DNA of 64,000 nt from Methylobacterium currus (GTDB lineage Bacteria > Pseudomonadota > Alphaproteobacteria > Rhizobiales > Beijerinckiaceae): positions 983,501-1,047,500 of the forward strand of contig NZ_CP028843.1 in NCBI RefSeq assembly GCF_003058325.1. The letters run 5' to 3'. This document shows, in pieces, positions 1 through 8,701 of this stretch. How positions within the stretch are numbered: the first letter of the stretch is position 1; every line of letters begins with the position of its first letter. The notes beneath the pieces were generated by a model. The model was not told where the DNA came from, ran no database searches, and was given only the letters and a program-made list of their open reading frames with translations. The translations under genes were made by a program, and so were the position numbers.

Positions 1-516
1 TCGGGCCTGCTCGCCAACCCGGATGTCGAGCGCCCGGCCTGCATTCTCCTCGACGTCCGGCTGACGCATGATGACGGCCTCGACGTCCAGGCCCGGTTTC
101 AGGCCTCCGGCACCACGATCCCGATCATCTTCCTGACCGGCTACGGCACGATCCCGATGACCGTGCGGGCGATGCGGGGCGGGGCGGTCGAGTTCCTGAC
201 GAAGCCGGCCGAGGGCGACGACATCCTCGCGGCCATCGACCGCGCGCTCGCCCTCGATGCGGCCTCGGTCGCGGCGCGGATCGCCCGGGACGCCCTCGCG
301 CTCCGGCTCGCCTCCCTGACGGTGCGCGAGCGCGACGTGTTCGGCCTCGCCATCGGCGGCCTGATGAACAAGCAGATCGCCGCCGAGCTCGGGGTCTCCG
401 AGATCACCGCCAAGGTCCACAAGCGCCGGGTGATGGAGAAGATGGAGGCCCGCTCGCTCGCCGACCTCGTCCGGATGGCCGGCGAACTCGGCATCGAGGC
501 ACCGCGCCAGCGCTGA
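1..516 (+). CDS. FixJ/NarL-type response regulator (5' truncated by window)
   Basis: The reading frame is open from base 1 to a stop at 514-516, so the start lies outside the window and 171 residues remain. The visible receiver part has the phospho-acceptor context LLDVRL, the conserved Thr in FLTGYG and the Lys in LTKPAEG. A LuxR-type helix-turn-helix follows (LTVRERDVF ... NKQIAAELGVSEITAKVHK). This is the FixJ/TodT/NodW layout, a two-component DNA-binding regulator normally paired with a sensor kinase that would lie to the left. Target genes cannot be told from the sequence. Confidence 0.93.
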   Translation, partial: SGLLANPDVERPACILLDVRLTHDDGLDVQARFQASGTTIPIIFLTGYGTIPMTVRAMRGGAVEFLTKPAEGDDILAAIDRALALDAASVAARIARDALALRLASLTVRERDVFGLAIGGLMNKQIAAELGVSEITAKVHKRRVMEKMEARSLADLVRMAGELGIEAPRQR

Positions 517-621
517 GGTACCGGCCCCGATTTCGCGCGCCTCCCAGAGGGCGACCGGCACCTGACCGTCATTCTCGGCGGGGAGTCGGGGCCCGAGCCC
601 GGATTCGGCTCCTGGGCGGAT

Positions 622-743
622 GTCATACCGCAGCGCCTTCGAACGGGCCCGTTCGAAGGCGCCGGCTAAGCCCGAACGGGCGCCGGCGCTGATGCGCCGG
701 ATGCTTTCGCATCGACGTGTCGACGCGAAAGCGCGAGGGTATC
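622..743. repeat. Intergenic hairpin repeat, copy A
   Basis: This repeat holds a perfect 30-bp palindrome (633-662, arm GCGCCTTCGAACGGG). A second imperfect hairpin covers about 703-732, with CTTTCGC on one arm and GCGAAAG on the other. A closely similar copy lies in the opposite orientation at 10425-10546. In that copy the second stem reads CCTTGGC/GCCAAGG, so both arms changed together. The rest of the 517-922 gap between the response regulator and livF shows no gene. The repeat may end transcription of the convergent neighbours or be a dispersed palindromic element. Confidence 0.75.
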
Positions 744-922
744 AATCGCAGGAACGGAGCCAGCAGGGCCCGGTTCGCGACGGGAGTGGCGCCTGCGGCG
801 CACGGAATCGCGCGTCTGCAAGACCGTTTCGGTCTGTGCGGCAGGTCGTCAATCGCGGCGACGATGGTCGACATCACAGGTGCTGGTCGTCTCGACTGAA
901 CGCCCGGACGGCGCAGCGACGA

Positions 923-1699
923 TCAGACGGCGCAGTAGCGTGCCTGGATTTCAGGATCGCGCCGCAGCTCGGCCGCCTGGGCATGGTAGACGACCGCGCC
1001 GCCGTCGATGATGTAGACCCTGTCCGAGATCTCGAGGGCGAGTTCGACGTTCTGCTCGACGAGCAGGATGGTGGTGCCCGCCCGTTTCATCGCCACGAAT
1101 TGCTCGAACATCTCCTCGACCAGGATCGGCATGATGCCTTCGGAGGGCTCGTCGAGGAGCACCATCACCGGCTCGGCCATGAGCGCGCGCGCAATGGCGA
1201 GCATTTGCTGCTCGCCGCCCGACATCGTGATCGCCTCCTGCTTCAGCCGCTGCTTGAGGCGCGGGAAGGTCTCGGCGATCGCCTCGATCCGCCGCGCTTC
1301 GTGATGGCGCGACGCCCGCTCGCCCTTCGTCGCCCGGTCACCCTTCGCAGCCCAGGGCCCCTTGGCCGCCAGGATGCCGAGGCGCAGGTTCTCCTCCACC
1401 GTCAGGCCTGGCACGATGCGCCGCTCCTCCGGCACGTAGGCGAGGCCCCGGTGGAACCGCTCGTGCGGCGGCCGGTCGAGGATGTCCGCCCCCGCGAAGG
1501 TCACGCGGCCCTCGCGCTTCGGCACGAGTCCCATGATCGACTTGAGCGTCGTCGTCTTGCCGGCACCGTTGCGGCCGACCAGCGTCACGATCTCGCCCGC
1601 ACGGACCTCGAGCGAGAGGCCCTGCAGGATGTGCGAGTGGCCGTACCACGCCCTGAGATTCTCGACCGCCAGCAGCGGTGCGGGAGCGACGGCGTTCAT
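923..1699 (-). CDS. livF: Branched-chain amino acid-type ABC transporter ATPase LivF
   Basis: This is a 258-residue nucleotide-binding subunit that energises import by the LivHM permease. It has Walker A GRNGAGKTT, signature MSGGEQQ, Walker B VMLLDEPSEG and the H-loop region ILLVEQN, in the order usual for LivF. The ATG at 1699 overlaps the livG stop (ATGA), which favours this start over upstream in-frame extensions. It is the last gene of the operon. An oddity is a low-complexity insertion, AAKGPWAAKGDRATKGER, before the signature domain, where LivF proteins normally have a short linker. The substrate need not be an amino acid, because this transporter family also imports aromatic acids, urea and amides. 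Confidence 0.93.
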   Translation of the reverse strand: MNAVAPAPLLAVENLRAWYGHSHILQGLSLEVRAGEIVTLVGRNGAGKTTTLKSIMGLVPKREGRVTFAGADILDRPPHERFHRGLAYVPEERRIVPGLTVEENLRLGILAAKGPWAAKGDRATKGERASRHHEARRIEAIAETFPRLKQRLKQEAITMSGGEQQMLAIARALMAEPVMVLLDEPSEGIMPILVEEMFEQFVAMKRAGTTILLVEQNVELALEISDRVYIIDGGAVVYHAQAAELRRDPEIQARYCAV

Positions 1700-2478
1700 G
1701 CGGTCTTGCCCAGGTAGACGCGGCGCACCTCGGGATGGGCGCGGATGTCGTCGGGGCTGCCCTCGGCGAGGAGCTGGCCCTGGTGGAGGACGACGAGGCG
1801 GCGGCACAGGCCCATCACGAGCTTCATCTTGTGCTCGACGAGGATGAGCGTTCGGGTCTCGGCGAGGCGCTGGACGAGGTCCATCATCTCGCGCGTCTCC
1901 TCCGGGCTCATGCCCGCGGTCGGCTCGTCGAGGAGGAGGAGCGTCGGCTCGGCGGCGAGCGCCACCGCAATCTCCAGCGCCCGCTGCTCGCCATGCGCCA
2001 GCTCGCGGGCGAGCCGGTCCATCCGGGCCCCGAGCCCGACCTCGCCGAGCAGAGCCTCGGCCTGCTCGGCGAGCTCCGGATAGGCCGAGCGGTCGCGGAA
2101 GAAGGCGAAGCGGACCCGGCGCGCCTGGGCGGCGACCCGCACGTTCTCGCGCACCGTGAGGTGCGGGAAGACGTTGGTGATCTGGAACGACTTGGCGATG
2201 CCCATCCGGGCGAAATGGTGCGGGGGCGCCCCGGTGATGTCCCGCCCGCGGAACAGCACGCGACCCTCGCTCGGCGGGAACGCACCCGAGATCAGGTTGA
2301 AGAAGGTCGACTTGCCGGCCCCGTTCGGCCCGATGATCGCGGTGATGCCGCCCTCGGGAAACCCGACGCTGACGCCGGACAGGGCCCGGAAATTCCCGAA
2401 CCGCTTGCCCAGTCCCTCCGTGGCGAGGATCGGCAACGGGGAAGCGGCCGATGCCGCGAGGGGAGCCACGCTCACCAT
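1696..2478 (-). CDS. livG: Branched-chain amino acid-type ABC transporter ATPase LivG
   Basis: This is a 260-residue ATPase with Walker A GPNGAGKST, the LivG-typical motif after it (TFFNLISGAFPPSEG), a signature region LAHGEQRALEIA and Walker B LLLLDEPTAGMSPEE. The C-terminal VYLG motif is characteristic of LivG. The canonical LSGG is replaced by LAHG, which is common in this subfamily. The ATG at 2478 overlaps the end of livM by 7 bases and its stop overlaps the livF start, so expression is probably translationally coupled. It forms a heterodimer with LivF on the cytoplasmic face of LivHM. Confidence 0.93.
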   Translation of the reverse strand: MVSVAPLAASAASPLPILATEGLGKRFGNFRALSGVSVGFPEGGITAIIGPNGAGKSTFFNLISGAFPPSEGRVLFRGRDITGAPPHHFARMGIAKSFQITNVFPHLTVRENVRVAAQARRVRFAFFRDRSAYPELAEQAEALLGEVGLGARMDRLARELAHGEQRALEIAVALAAEPTLLLLDEPTAGMSPEETREMMDLVQRLAETRTLILVEHKMKLVMGLCRRLVVLHQGQLLAEGSPDDIRAHPEVRRVYLGKTA

Positions 2479-3500
2479 CCGGTCCTCCTCAGGCGCGCCA
2501 GCACCTCGCCCCAGATGCCCAGCGGCAGGAACAGCACGAAGGCGATGAAGATCGCGCCGACGAAGAGCTGCCAATGGCTGGTGAGCGTGGCGAGCCCGTC
2601 CTGGAGCAGCGAGAAGGTGGCGGCTCCGATGAAAGGCCCGAAGAAGGTGCCCATGCCGCCGAGCAGCGCCATCATCACCGCCTGGCCGGAGGTCGAATAG
2701 TGCATCGTCTCGATCGGCACGATCGAGAGATGAATCGCCTGCAGGGCGCCCGCGAGCCCGCACAGGGCGCCGGAGATCACGAAGGCCACGAGCTTCATCC
2801 GGCGCACGTCGTAGCCGCAGGCCTGGGCCCGGCCCTCGTTCTCGCGGATCGCCTCGAGGGCGGCCCCGAAGGGCGAGGAGAGGAGACGCGAGAACAGCCA
2901 GACGGCCCCCCCGACCACCGCCAGGACCGCGTAGTACTTCACCATCGGGTCGAGGAGGTCGAGGCGCAGGCCCGGCAGCGTCAGGACCGGCACGTTGATG
3001 CCGCGCAGGCCGTTCTCGCCCCCGGTGAAGGATTCCGCCCGGTAGAAGACGTAGTAGACGCACATCGACAGGGCGAGGGTCGTCATCGCGAAGTAGATGC
3101 CGCGGGTGCGGATCGCCAGCACGCCCATCGCGGCGGCGATGAGGGTGGCGAGCAGCGTGCCGGCGACGAGCGCCAGCGCCGGATGCAGCCCGTAATGGGC
3201 GATGGCGATGCCGCTGCCATAGGCGCCGCCGCCCAGGAACGCCGCGTGGCCGAAGGACAGGAGCCCGGTATAGCCGAACAGGAGGTTGAACCCGAGCGCG
3301 TAGAGCCCGAGCACCAGGATGTTCACGGCGAGCGCCTGGTAGGGCGCGATCCACGGGAAGACGACCAGGAAGGCGAGGGTCAGGGCGACGCGGTGGCGCG
3401 AGGCAAGGGCCAGCCAGCGCCCGGTCCGGCCCGAGCCCGGCCGGGGTGCGGCGAGAGGAGTGCCCTGCGCAAGGGCGTGTCCGGGGGCGGGCGGGCTCAT
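2472..3500 (-). CDS. livM: Branched-chain amino acid-type ABC permease LivM
   Basis: This is a 342-residue inner-membrane permease with many hydrophobic helices. It has the family motifs NLLFGYTGLLSFGHAAF in the N-terminal half and LLGGMGTFFGPFIGA in the C-terminal half. A cytoplasmic coupling segment (AIRENEGRAQACGYDVRRMKL) fits LivM rather than LivH. The ATG at 3500 overlaps the livH stop (ATGA). A hydrophilic N-terminal tail of about 45 residues precedes the first helix. It pairs with LivH to form the translocation channel. Confidence 0.93.
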   Translation of the reverse strand: MSPPAPGHALAQGTPLAAPRPGSGRTGRWLALASRHRVALTLAFLVVFPWIAPYQALAVNILVLGLYALGFNLLFGYTGLLSFGHAAFLGGGAYGSGIAIAHYGLHPALALVAGTLLATLIAAAMGVLAIRTRGIYFAMTTLALSMCVYYVFYRAESFTGGENGLRGINVPVLTLPGLRLDLLDPMVKYYAVLAVVGGAVWLFSRLLSSPFGAALEAIRENEGRAQACGYDVRRMKLVAFVISGALCGLAGALQAIHLSIVPIETMHYSTSGQAVMMALLGGMGTFFGPFIGAATFSLLQDGLATLTSHWQLFVGAIFIAFVLFLPLGIWGEVLARLRRTGW

Positions 3501-4396
3501 CCGAGCGCCCCCGCCCGGCCGAGGAGGCCGCGGGGCCGCACGAGCAGGACCAGGGCCATCAGGGCGAAGATCGCCATCTTGGTCATGTCGGGCGCGACGA
3601 GCGAGGTCATCGCCACGACGATGCCGACGAGGAGACCGGCGAGCACGGCGCCGGCGAGGGATCCCATGCCGCCGACCACCGTGACCACGAAGGCTTCGGC
3701 CAGGACCGGGATGCCCATCTCCGGCGTCACGCCCTGGAGGGGAGCGGCGAGGATGCCGGCGAGACCGGCCAGCGCGCAGCCGAGGCCGAACACGGCGAGC
3801 CAGACCTTCGAGATCTCGATCCCGAGCACCTGCACGATCTGCGGGTCCCGGGCGCCGGCCCGGATCACCAGGCCGAACGAGGTGCGCTCGATGAAGAGCC
3901 AGAGCGCGCCGACGACCGTCAGCGAGAAGGCGATCAGGAACAGCCGGTAGAGCGGGAAGTAGCCGATGCCGAGATCGACCGCTCCCCGCAGCTCGGGCGG
4001 CGCCCCGAAGGGCAGGCCGGTGAGCCCGAAGGCGATGCGCACGCTCTCGACCATGACGTAGGACAGGCCGAAGGTGAGGAGCAGCGGATCGTCGATGCCG
4101 CGCCCGTAGAGCGGGCGCACGAGCACCCGCTCGACCGCGAGCCCGAGCAGTCCCATCGCCAGCGGGGCGGCGACCAGGCTCAGCCAGAAGCTGCCGGTAT
4201 AGCCGTAGAGGAACACCCCGACATAGGCGCCGACCATGAAGAAGGCGCCGTGCGCGAAGTTGACGACGTTCATCAGCCCGAAGATCAGCGACAGGCCGAT
4301 GCCGACCAGGACGTAGATCGCCCCGAGCGCGACGCCGGTCACGAGCTGCAGCGCGAGGAGGTCGAGGGGGAAGCCGCCGATACTGATGTCGTTCAC
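3497..4396 (-). CDS. livH: Branched-chain amino acid-type ABC permease LivH
   Basis: This is a 299-residue membrane permease. The N-terminal motif IFGLMNVVNFAHGAFFMVGAY and the later VVGGMGSLAGAVLAGLLVG are typical of LivH. The segment IRAGARDPQIVQVLGI is the cytoplasmic loop that contacts the ATPases. It is the first permease gene, about 37 bases downstream of the substrate-binding protein gene on the same strand. The whole block (binding protein, H, M, G, F) reads as one operon with 4- to 7-base overlaps from livH onward. Confidence 0.93.
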   Translation of the reverse strand: MNDISIGGFPLDLLALQLVTGVALGAIYVLVGIGLSLIFGLMNVVNFAHGAFFMVGAYVGVFLYGYTGSFWLSLVAAPLAMGLLGLAVERVLVRPLYGRGIDDPLLLTFGLSYVMVESVRIAFGLTGLPFGAPPELRGAVDLGIGYFPLYRLFLIAFSLTVVGALWLFIERTSFGLVIRAGARDPQIVQVLGIEISKVWLAVFGLGCALAGLAGILAAPLQGVTPEMGIPVLAEAFVVTVVGGMGSLAGAVLAGLLVGIVVAMTSLVAPDMTKMAIFALMALVLLVRPRGLLGRAGALG

Positions 4397-4433
4397 AGCG
4401 GCACACTCCCGGTGACGGGGCGGAGGATCCGGC

Positions 4434-5669
4434 TCATGCCTTGTGGCCGAGTTCGTCGCAGCCGCGCAGGAAGCGCTCGTCGGGACCCTCGGTACCCAGG
4501 ATCGTGAAGACGTCGTCCGGGGTCTTCAGGCCCTTCGACTTCGATTCGACGATCAGCACCGACTGCACCAGCTGGTGGTCGCACTTCCGGAAGCTCTGCG
4601 GCCCCTTGTAGAAGTCGGCCTTGAGGCCCTCCATCGCGGTCACGACCTTGTCGGTCTCGACCGATCCGGCCGCCTTCACGCCCTCCAGGACCGAGCGCAC
4701 GCCGGCATAGCCGAGCGCGCCGTAATCGGAGGGCACCGCCCCGTTATAGGCGGCACGGAACCTGTCGTTGAACGCCTTGGCGCTCGGCACGGTGTCCTCC
4801 AGGCGCCAGTAATACGAGGTCCCGCCGATCACGCCGTCGAAGGCCTCGCCGCCGGCCTTGCGCGACGTGAAGAGGAGGACCGGCGCCACGAGCTTGGTGT
4901 TGCGCTTCAGGCCGAACTCGGTCGCCTGCTGGATCGACACGACCTGGTCGCGGCCGAAATTGCACAGGCACAGCACGTCGGGCTTGAGCGCGGCGATCCG
5001 GGGCAGGAAGGCCGAGTAGTCCGAGGCGCCGATCGGGTGGCGGATATCGGCGACGACCTCGATGCCCGAGGCCTCGCCGGCGCGCTTGAAGCCGCGCACC
5101 ATCTCGTGGCCGTAGGCGTAGTCGGCGCTCAGAAAAGCGACCCGCTTGCCGCTCTTCGGGAAGACGTAGCGGCCGACCGCACCGGCGGTCATGTGCGGGT
5201 TCAACGCCTCGTGGAAGGTGGTGCGGCCGAAATCCTTGGCCTCGTTGATCGCGTCCGACTGGCTGATCGAGTTGTAGATCACCCGGCGCTCGCGGGCGAC
5301 GTTGTTGATCGAGAGCGTCACCGCCGCCGACAACCCGCCGACGAGGAAGTTGACCTTGTCCTTCTCGATCAGCTCGAGGGTGCGGCCGGCGGCCTCGCCG
5401 GGATTGAGCTTGTCGTCCCGCACCAGGAGCTCGGCCTGGCGGCCCTGGAAGCCGCCGGCCTCGTTGAATTCCTTGATCGCGAGCTGGGCGGCGCGGACCT
5501 GGTCGTTCGCCTCGGCCCCGAACGCGCCGGTGAGCGGCACCGGGAACCCGATCTTGATCGGGCCTCCTTGCGCCGCCGCGGAGCGCAGGAGGGCGGGGGC
5601 GGCGAGCGCCAGCGCGGATGCGGCGGCGCTGCCCTGGAGCAGCCGGCGCCTGTCGAAGCCCGTCGTCAT
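4434..5669 (-). CDS. Periplasmic substrate-binding protein of the liv-type transporter
   Basis: This 411-residue type 1 periplasmic binding protein (Leu/Ile/Val-binding fold) starts with a twin-arginine-like signal (FDRRRLLQGSAAASALALAAP ending in AAAQG). The mature part begins PIKIGFPVPLTGAFGAEANDQ, the usual first strand of this fold. It is the first gene of the liv block and supplies ligand to LivHM. Its ligand is unknown: this branch contains binders of aromatic acids and amides as well as amino acids. The adjacent molybdenum hydroxylase genes suggest that the ligand, or a product of it, is oxidised by that enzyme. Confidence 0.9.
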   Translation of the reverse strand: MTTGFDRRRLLQGSAAASALALAAPALLRSAAAQGGPIKIGFPVPLTGAFGAEANDQVRAAQLAIKEFNEAGGFQGRQAELLVRDDKLNPGEAAGRTLELIEKDKVNFLVGGLSAAVTLSINNVARERRVIYNSISQSDAINEAKDFGRTTFHEALNPHMTAGAVGRYVFPKSGKRVAFLSADYAYGHEMVRGFKRAGEASGIEVVADIRHPIGASDYSAFLPRIAALKPDVLCLCNFGRDQVVSIQQATEFGLKRNTKLVAPVLLFTSRKAGGEAFDGVIGGTSYYWRLEDTVPSAKAFNDRFRAAYNGAVPSDYGALGYAGVRSVLEGVKAAGSVETDKVVTAMEGLKADFYKGPQSFRKCDHQLVQSVLIVESKSKGLKTPDDVFTILGTEGPDERFLRGCDELGHKA

Positions 5670-5807
5670 CCTGTCGTCCCTCCTGAAGTGGCGTCGTCCT
5701 CGCCGGGACCGGTCTCGTTCGGGCGGACCGGTTGCCGGATGTCGTGTCCCTCTGCCTCACGCGACCCCCGGCCGCCGCCCGGTCGGGGCGGCGCGCCGGG
5801 CGTGCGC

Positions 5808-8192
5808 TCAGATCAGGCCCATGGCCTCCAGCACCACCTCCGGCGTCACCGGCTGGCGCGAGACCCGGGCCCCGAAGGGCCGGAGCGCGTCGTTGATGGC
5901 GTTGACCACCGCCGCCGGCGCGCCGGCGGTGCCGGCCTCGCCCGCGCCCTTGGCCCCGATCTCCGAGGAGGCCGTCGCCGAGACGACATGGGCGACCTCG
6001 ATATCCGGCATCTCGCACGCCATCGGCACGAGGTAATCGGCCATCGAGCCGTTCTGAAGCTGGCCGTCCGCGTCGTAGAGGCAGTGCTCGAACAAGGCCC
6101 CGCCGATCCCCTGGACGATGCCGCCGCGGATCTGCTCGTCGACGAGGAGCGGGTTCAGGACGGTGCCGCAATCCTCGACGCACCAATGCTTGAGGAGCCG
6201 CACGAACCCGGTCTGCGGGTCGACCTCGACATAGGAGGCCTGCACGCCGTTGGTGAACGCGAAGGGGTAGTCCTTCGGCACGTAGTGCCGGGTCGCGACG
6301 AATTCCGGCTGCACGCCGGGCGGCAGGGTGTCGGGCCGGAAGTAGACGATGCGGCCGAGCTCGGCGAGCGTCATGCGCTCCGCGCCCGTGGCGGCATCCA
6401 CCACGGCCCCGTCGCGCATGTCGAGGCTCCGGGGATCGGCCTGGAGGATCGCGCCCGCCACCGCCACGACGTTCTCGCGAAGGGCCTTGCCCGCCTGCCA
6501 GGCGGCCTCGCCGCCGATGCCGGCCCCGCGCGAGGCCCAGGTGCCGCCGCCATAGGGGGTCGCCTGCGTGTCGCCCGAGACCACCCGGACCTTGTCCATC
6601 GGCACGCCGGTGGCGGTGGCGACGATCTGGGCGATGATGCCCTCGGTGCCCTGGCCCTGCTCGGTCACGCTGATGGCCGCGACGACGCCGCCCTGCGGGT
6701 CGAGCCGGACCGTGCAGCCGTCCTGCGAGGAGATGCGCGCGCCCCCGACCCCGTAGAAGGCGGCGGACGGGTTGGTGATCTCGATGAAGGCGGCGAGCCC
6801 GATGCCGCGATGGACGCCCTGCTCGCGCAAGACCGCCTGCTCGGCGCGCAACGCGTCATAGCCCATCATCGCCTTGAGCTTGGCGAGCGCCGCCTGGTGG
6901 GACAGCTTCTCGAGCTTGATGCCCGAGACGCCGGCGCACGGATAGGCATCGTCCGGGATGACGTTGCGCTCGCGCAGGGCCAGCGGATCGAGCCCGAGCC
7001 GGGCGGCGCCGAGATCCACCAGGCCCTCGGCGACCATCGTGGCGATCGGGTGGCCCACCGCCCGGTACTGGCAGGTCGGCGCCTTGTTCTGGAGCACGAC
7101 CCGGGCCCGGGCACGGTAATGCCGGTGGCGATAGGGGCCGCCGGTCAGGTTGACGACCTGGTTGGCCTCGACCGCGCTGGTGCGCGGATAGACCGAGTAG
7201 GGCCCGATCCCCGTCAGGTCGTCCATGTCGATCGCCAGGATGTCGCCCTCGGCCGAGAACGCCATCCGGGCGGCGACCCGGTGGTCACGGGCGTGGATGT
7301 CGCTCTGGAAGCTCTCCAGCCGGTCGGCGACGAACTTGACCGGGCGCTTGAGCATCAGCGCCAGCGCGCAGGTCGCCATCTCGTCGGGGTAGATATGGAC
7401 CTTGATCCCGAACGAGCCGCCGACATCCTTGCAGATCACCCGCACCGCCCCCTCGTGCAGGGAGAGGTGCTTGCACAGGATGTCCTGCATCATGTGCGGC
7501 GCCTGGAAGGAGTGATGCACGGTGAGCAGGCCGTCCGCCGGGGCCCAGTCGGCCAGGATCGCCCGGGGCTCCAGGCAGACGCCGGTATGCCGGCCGAACC
7601 GGAACGTCTCCTCGACCACCACCGCCGCGTCGCGGAACGCCGCATCCACCTCGCCGACGTCGAGGACGCGCTCGAAGGCGAGGTTGTCGCCGAGATCCGG
7701 GTGGATCGCCGGCGTCTCGGGATCGAGGGCCGTCTCCATCTCGACCACGGCGGGGAGGGGCTCGAACGCGACCTCGATCGCGGCGAGCGCGTCCTCGGCC
7801 TCGGCGCGGCTCCGGGCGACGACCGCGCAGAACGGCTCCCCGACCCAGGTCACCCGCTCGGGCGCCAGGGCGTATTGAGGCGCCGAGCGCAGGCCCTTGA
7901 AGTGGCCGAGCACCCCGATCCACGGCGTGCAGACCCGCGCCAGCTCCGGCCCGGTCACGATCGCGATCACCCCCGGCATCGCCCGGGCGGCATCCGTTTC
8001 GATCGAGAGGATGCGCGCATGGGCGTGGGGGCTGCGCAGGAAGGCGACGTGGGCGAGGCGGGCGGCGGGAACGTCGTCGACGTAAGTCCCGCGGCCCTCC
8101 AGCAGGCGCCGCGCGTTCGGCCGCGGGACCGACCGGCCGATATAGCTGTTCGGCCGGTCGAGGAAGGTCAGGCCACCCGGATCCGTGCTCAT
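5808..8192 (-). CDS. Xanthine/CO dehydrogenase-family molybdopterin-binding large subunit
   Basis: This is a 794-residue molybdenum hydroxylase large subunit. The N-terminal domain begins with the family hallmark SYIGRSVPRPNARRLLEGRGTY. A molybdopterin-contacting segment reads QYRAVGHP, where xanthine dehydrogenases have AYRGAGRP. The C-terminal GAKGAGEAG contains the expected catalytic Glu. The CO dehydrogenase form I signature with the selenylated Cys is absent, so CO oxidation is unlikely and the substrate is open (an aldehyde, N-heterocycle or aromatic). The ATG at 8192 overlaps the stop of the iron-sulfur subunit gene. The subunit order on the strand is FAD, Fe-S, Mo. Confidence 0.9.
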   Translation of the reverse strand: MSTDPGGLTFLDRPNSYIGRSVPRPNARRLLEGRGTYVDDVPAARLAHVAFLRSPHAHARILSIETDAARAMPGVIAIVTGPELARVCTPWIGVLGHFKGLRSAPQYALAPERVTWVGEPFCAVVARSRAEAEDALAAIEVAFEPLPAVVEMETALDPETPAIHPDLGDNLAFERVLDVGEVDAAFRDAAVVVEETFRFGRHTGVCLEPRAILADWAPADGLLTVHHSFQAPHMMQDILCKHLSLHEGAVRVICKDVGGSFGIKVHIYPDEMATCALALMLKRPVKFVADRLESFQSDIHARDHRVAARMAFSAEGDILAIDMDDLTGIGPYSVYPRTSAVEANQVVNLTGGPYRHRHYRARARVVLQNKAPTCQYRAVGHPIATMVAEGLVDLGAARLGLDPLALRERNVIPDDAYPCAGVSGIKLEKLSHQAALAKLKAMMGYDALRAEQAVLREQGVHRGIGLAAFIEITNPSAAFYGVGGARISSQDGCTVRLDPQGGVVAAISVTEQGQGTEGIIAQIVATATGVPMDKVRVVSGDTQATPYGGGTWASRGAGIGGEAAWQAGKALRENVVAVAGAILQADPRSLDMRDGAVVDAATGAERMTLAELGRIVYFRPDTLPPGVQPEFVATRHYVPKDYPFAFTNGVQASYVEVDPQTGFVRLLKHWCVEDCGTVLNPLLVDEQIRGGIVQGIGGALFEHCLYDADGQLQNGSMADYLVPMACEMPDIEVAHVVSATASSEIGAKGAGEAGTAGAPAAVVNAINDALRPFGARVSRQPVTPEVVLEAMGLI

Positions 8193-8701
8193 TCGGCGGT
8201 CTCCCGGCGGTTGCGGCGCGCCTCCGCCGTGGTGGCGATCGCGTCCACGATGGCGTGGTAGCCGGTGCAGCGGCAGTAATTGCCGGAGATCACCGCGCGG
8301 ATCTCCTCGCGCGAGGCGGCAGCCGTCTCGTCGGCCAGAAGCTCGGCGGCGGTCACCAGCATCCCGGGTGTGCAGTAGCCGCATTGCAGGGCGTTGCGGG
8401 CGTGGAAGGCGTCCTGCAGGTCGCCGATGCGGCCGCTCTCGGTCAGTCCCTCCACGGTCTCGACGGTGGCGCCGTCGGCCTGGACCCCGAGCATCAGGCA
8501 GGCGCGCACCGCCCGCCCGTCGACCAGGATCGTGCAGGCGCCGCAGACGCCGTGCTCGCAGCCGAGATGCACCCCGGTGAGGCCGAAGGTTCCCCGCAGG
8601 AGGTCGCCGAGATGCATCCGCGCCGGGACCCGGGCGCGCACGGCCTCGCCGTTGAGCGTGAACGCGACCGCGTGCTCGCGGTCCGGGCTCTCAGACGCCA
8701 T
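8189..8701 (-). CDS. Xanthine/CO dehydrogenase-family [2Fe-2S] small subunit
   Basis: This 170-residue electron-transfer subunit carries two [2Fe-2S] clusters. The plant-ferredoxin-like site is CEHGVCGACTILVDG with a further Cys in VRACLM. The second site is CGYCTPGM plus CRCTGY. The ATG at 8701 is chosen because GGAGG lies six bases upstream; a GTG four codons earlier is possible. It overlaps the FAD subunit gene by 11 bases and the large subunit gene by 4. It passes electrons from the Mo centre to the FAD subunit. Confidence 0.93.
   Translation of the reverse strand: MASESPDREHAVAFTLNGEAVRARVPARMHLGDLLRGTFGLTGVHLGCEHGVCGACTILVDGRAVRACLMLGVQADGATVETVEGLTESGRIGDLQDAFHARNALQCGYCTPGMLVTAAELLADETAAASREEIRAVISGNYCRCTGYHAIVDAIATTAEARRNRRETAE

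Noticed and set aside
4443..8261. Very long open frame on the plus strand opposite the binding protein and hydroxylase genes
   Set aside because: It is the mirror of GC-rich coding sequence, rich in Arg, Asp, Glu and Leu, and has no motifs. The minus-strand genes have clear families.
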